Of a stretch of 62,845 nt of DNA, positions 60,891 to 62,845 are shown piece by piece. The notes below the pieces were generated by a model, which saw only the letters and a list, made by a program, of their open reading frames with translations, did not search any database and had not been told where the DNA came from. A program made the position numbers and the translations under genes. The stretch is from an uncultured Bacteroidales bacterium (lineage in GTDB: Bacteria > Bacteroidota > Bacteroidia > Bacteroidales > P3). Position 1 is the first letter of the stretch; each line of letters opens with the position of its first letter. The stretch spans positions 1 through 62,845 of the forward strand of contig CAMUZR010000017.1 of NCBI GenBank assembly GCA_947165255.1, given 5' to 3'.

Positions 60891-61898
60891 TTAGAAGGAC
60901 GGGCAGCGGATAGCCTTCACCTTATGTTTCTGCTCGGGAACCGGGAGCAGGAAGCCAAGGGTGATTTCGTGAGAACCGGCAGTGCTGTTGGCCAGCTGAG
61001 AAACGGTGGCATCGTAGCTGTAGCCCACCTTGAAGTAGTCCTGCTGAACGCCCACCATGAAAATGAACGCATCGGAATTTTCGATACCGTTACGATACCA
61101 CACACCGACGAGGAAAGGCATCCAGTCGAGATAGAGACCGTAGTTGAAATAATGGAAACCGCCCTGATACTGATAGATAAAGTTGGGCGAAATGACAGGC
61201 TGGCCAAGGCCGAGAGAGGACTGACGGCGTCTCTCTTCCGATATATTAATCAGGCCGCCTGCATTGGCAGAAAACTTAATAGGGACGCGGTCCTCGCTGT
61301 AGAAGCCCTGGCTGGGACGGTTGAGGTGGTGAGCGGCAAATCCCACATACCATGCCGGGCCGTAAATCATACCGCCTGCGGCAAAGTCGGGATAGAAAAT
61401 GCTCGTTTTGTCGGGTGACTGGGCAGAAGTCTGGTTAATGAAACCATTGTTGGCATCAATTTGGTCGCCAAAGCGGAGATTGTTCAAATCCCAGGACAGG
61501 TTTGTATTGACAATTGAGGCCTGGAGCGCCAGATTGACGTAAATGTCCTCATGCACACGGAAACGGAAAGAGTACATGGCACCCAAAGAGGTTGTACCCA
61601 AGATGCCATGGTCGCCCTGCCGGTCAGTCAGGATAATGGCTCCGATACCACCGTGTAGGTCAGGGATATACTGGTCGTAAGAACCGCTGACAGTCGTGAA
61701 GGCGCTGACCAAGCCTGGCCACTGGGCACGATAAGTTAAAGAGATACGAGGTGCCACCTTGGAGCCTGCAAAGGCAGGGTTGAGGTAAAGCGGATTGGCA
61801 AAGAACTGCGAGAATCCGACATCTTGTGCTTTTACTCCCTGCATGCCCAGCACGAGGAGCAGCAGTAAAAGAGTTATTTTATTGTACTTTTTCATCAT
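60891..61898 (-). CDS. PorP/SprF family type IX secretion outer-membrane protein
   Basis: 335 residues; signal peptide MMKKYNKITLLLLLLVLGMQ... ending VKA. Family signatures: DVGFSQFFANPLYLNPAFAG, the start of nearly all PorP/SprF proteins, then RAQWPGLVSAFTTVSGSYDQ, GGIGAIILTDRQGD, and alternating barrel strands to the end. PorP/SprF proteins sit in the outer membrane and take part in type IX secretion or in anchoring secreted adhesins. Directly upstream of the GldJ-like gene. No consensus -7 box was found; TAATATTG at 61944-61937 is the nearest. Confidence 0.92.
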   Translation of the reverse strand: MMKKYNKITLLLLLLVLGMQGVKAQDVGFSQFFANPLYLNPAFAGSKVAPRISLTYRAQWPGLVSAFTTVSGSYDQYIPDLHGGIGAIILTDRQGDHGILGTTSLGAMYSFRFRVHEDIYVNLALQASIVNTNLSWDLNNLRFGDQIDANNGFINQTSAQSPDKTSIFYPDFAAGGMIYGPAWYVGFAAHHLNRPSQGFYSEDRVPIKFSANAGGLINISEERRRQSSLGLGQPVISPNFIYQYQGGFHYFNYGLYLDWMPFLVGVWYRNGIENSDAFIFMVGVQQDYFKVGYSYDATVSQLANSTAGSHEITLGFLLPVPEQKHKVKAIRCPSF

Positions 61899-62258
61899 GC
61901 GAATTTTAGTGTATACTGAGCCTAAAATTGATTGGCAATATTACGATTTTTTTGTCAAATAAACATGATTCTTTCAAAAAAAAAATGTATACAACTGATT
62001 ATCACTCAATTTAGTTTTAAACAACACATTTTCAATGAGTGTTTTTTCACTCTTTTTCAAGCCCAAAAATCCAAATTTCGGCCATTTTTTTGTCAAATTT
62101 TATCCTACGGAAAGACTCCCTGTCCACCCCTTGGCAGGCGGGGAACCGAGGGATGAAAATACCCGAAAAAAGCAGCCCTCCGGAGGCAGCCTCAAAGCCT
62201 TTCCCGCTCTGTCCTCGGCATACGCCTATGGTTCAAAAAGCAAAGGGCATCCCAAACC

Positions 62259-62296
62259 CTCCTTATTGCTCTCGCAAAGCCGACGGCAATAAGGAG
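62259..62296. repeat. 11-bp-stem hairpin in gene-free DNA
   Basis: CTCCTTATTGC (62259-62269) and GCAATAAGGAG (62286-62296) are perfect inverted copies around a 16-nt spacer. No T-run on either side, so a simple terminator is unlikely. Confidence 0.6.
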
Positions 62297-62735
62297 AAAC
62301 CATCTCACAACCGGCGTTCTTGCCAGGCTTACCCTCTGACCGGAAATCTGTACTCAGCACATCCCCTGCCGCCGGCTCCTCAATTCCAGTAGAATAAGGC
62401 TGCCCTCCTTGCCAACCGCATTCTTTTCCATCACGGTACTGCCCGCCATAGACCTCACCCGAACCGCCAGGTGGTCGTTAACACCTGAAAGCATGAGCGT
62501 TGTGAACCCTGTGGCAAAATTCGGACAAAGCCGTGCCGACCGGATTACATGTGCCTCCCAAATCCCCTCTTCCGAAATAGAGGACTTCCCTCGAGTGCAC
62601 CACTCGCTGAAGTCATTCTCGTTGCATTGAAAACGCACAGCGCAGCCATAAACAGCTCAATCCTATCCCTTCGTTTTCTCTTTGAACCATATTTACTTTA
62701 CGTCTATTCACTATTTTGTTTTTAAACCATAAACA

Positions 62736-62772
62736 AAATGCAAACTAAATGCAAATTAAATGCAAACTAAAT
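62736..62772. repeat. 11-bp tandem repeat, 3.4 copies
   Basis: AAATGCAAACT (62736-62746), AAATGCAAATT (62747-62757), AAATGCAAACT (62758-62768) and a partial AAAT. Exact 11-bp period with one substitution. It is iteron-like in form. Confidence 0.75.
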
Positions 62773-62845
62773 AGCGGAGGAACAGCGAAGTGTGTTTTCC
62801 TGAAATCGCTTGACAGATTTTTGCTGGTTAAACTGATTAGCTTGT

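Larger units (their letters stand above)
61899..62845. other. Terminal 0.95 kb with no supported gene
   Basis: AT-rich to about 62100, then mixed composition. Short open frames exist on both strands (the longest 117 and 94 codons) but none has a signal peptide, recognisable motif or convincing start. It holds the hairpin at 62259-62296 and the 11-bp repeat at 62736-62772. No tRNA-like T-loop was seen. Confidence 0.55.

Noticed and set aside
62354..62638. 94-codon minus-strand frame near the window end
   Set aside because: Reasonable composition but no motif, promoter, or neighbour support; an overlapping plus-strand frame is equally open.
1..62845. CRISPR array, intact insertion sequence, prophage or integrase
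   Set aside because: No array of spaced direct repeats longer than 20 bp, no cas gene, no complete transposase, integrase or phage structural gene found.

Overview
The window comes from a chromosome of an anaerobic, T9SS-bearing member of the Bacteroidales (Bacteroidota). The evidence is the 16S rRNA 5' end at the left edge, many copies of the Bacteroidota promoter (TTTG, about 19-20 nt, then TAnnTTTG), four proteins with type IX secretion C-terminal sorting domains, PorP/SprF-like and GldJ-like T9SS proteins, a MurF-alanine racemase fusion, DUF2851, a FISUMP-type lipoprotein, a GH89 hexosaminidase and the [FeFe]-hydrogenase maturase HydF. I cannot name the genus. I see no intact mobile element or CRISPR array. 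The only transposase trace is a decayed IS30-like fragment near 48.5 kb.

Left part (1-20 kb): rRNA promoter and leader; a minus-strand operon (rhodanese, small hydrophobic protein, surface YD-like protein, AlkD-like glycosylase); a NACHT-TPR STAND NTPase with its own consensus promoter; a TIGR04076 protein and a divergent LysM-esterase; FISUMP lipoprotein; TonB receptor - HMA protein - HydF followed by dihydrofolate reductase; an ECF sigma / anti-sigma-like / outer-membrane trio; glutathione peroxidase - GNAT/HD fusion - DUF456; lipoprotein and adenine phosphoribosyltransferase.

Middle (20-48 kb): an envelope operon (Omp28-like T9SS protein, 'asparagine synthetase B'-type periplasmic protein, propeller protein, DsbD), faced across a repeat-rich 1 kb gap by a second thioredoxin-fold T9SS protein; Tex; a further T9SS protein carrying a heptanucleotide repeat just before its sorting domain; a upp-uraA-phoA-atoE-like operon; and a collinear run from 48.3 to 38.8 kb (small membrane protein, NapH/NapG-like polyferredoxin, YitT, CPBP protease, Tat-signal aldo/keto reductase, TatA, TatC, GH89 fusion). 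This run places the Tat translocon beside two likely Tat clients.

Right part (48.3-62.8 kb): IS30 remnant and 11-bp repeats; hemerythrin/RIC-like protein, receiver-less LuxR regulator and MFS transporter; MurF-Alr and DUF2851; DnaJ and GrpE; an OstA-like protein; GldJ-like and PorP/SprF-like proteins; then about 0.95 kb with no supported gene but with a hairpin and an 11-bp tandem repeat.

Most notable items: the NACHT-TPR gene (possible one-gene immune system), the Tat operon with an internal twin-arginine motif, two promoters placed so that transcripts would start exactly on the ATG, a family of 11-bp-phased intergenic repeats, and the heptamer repeat that could phase-switch surface sorting.
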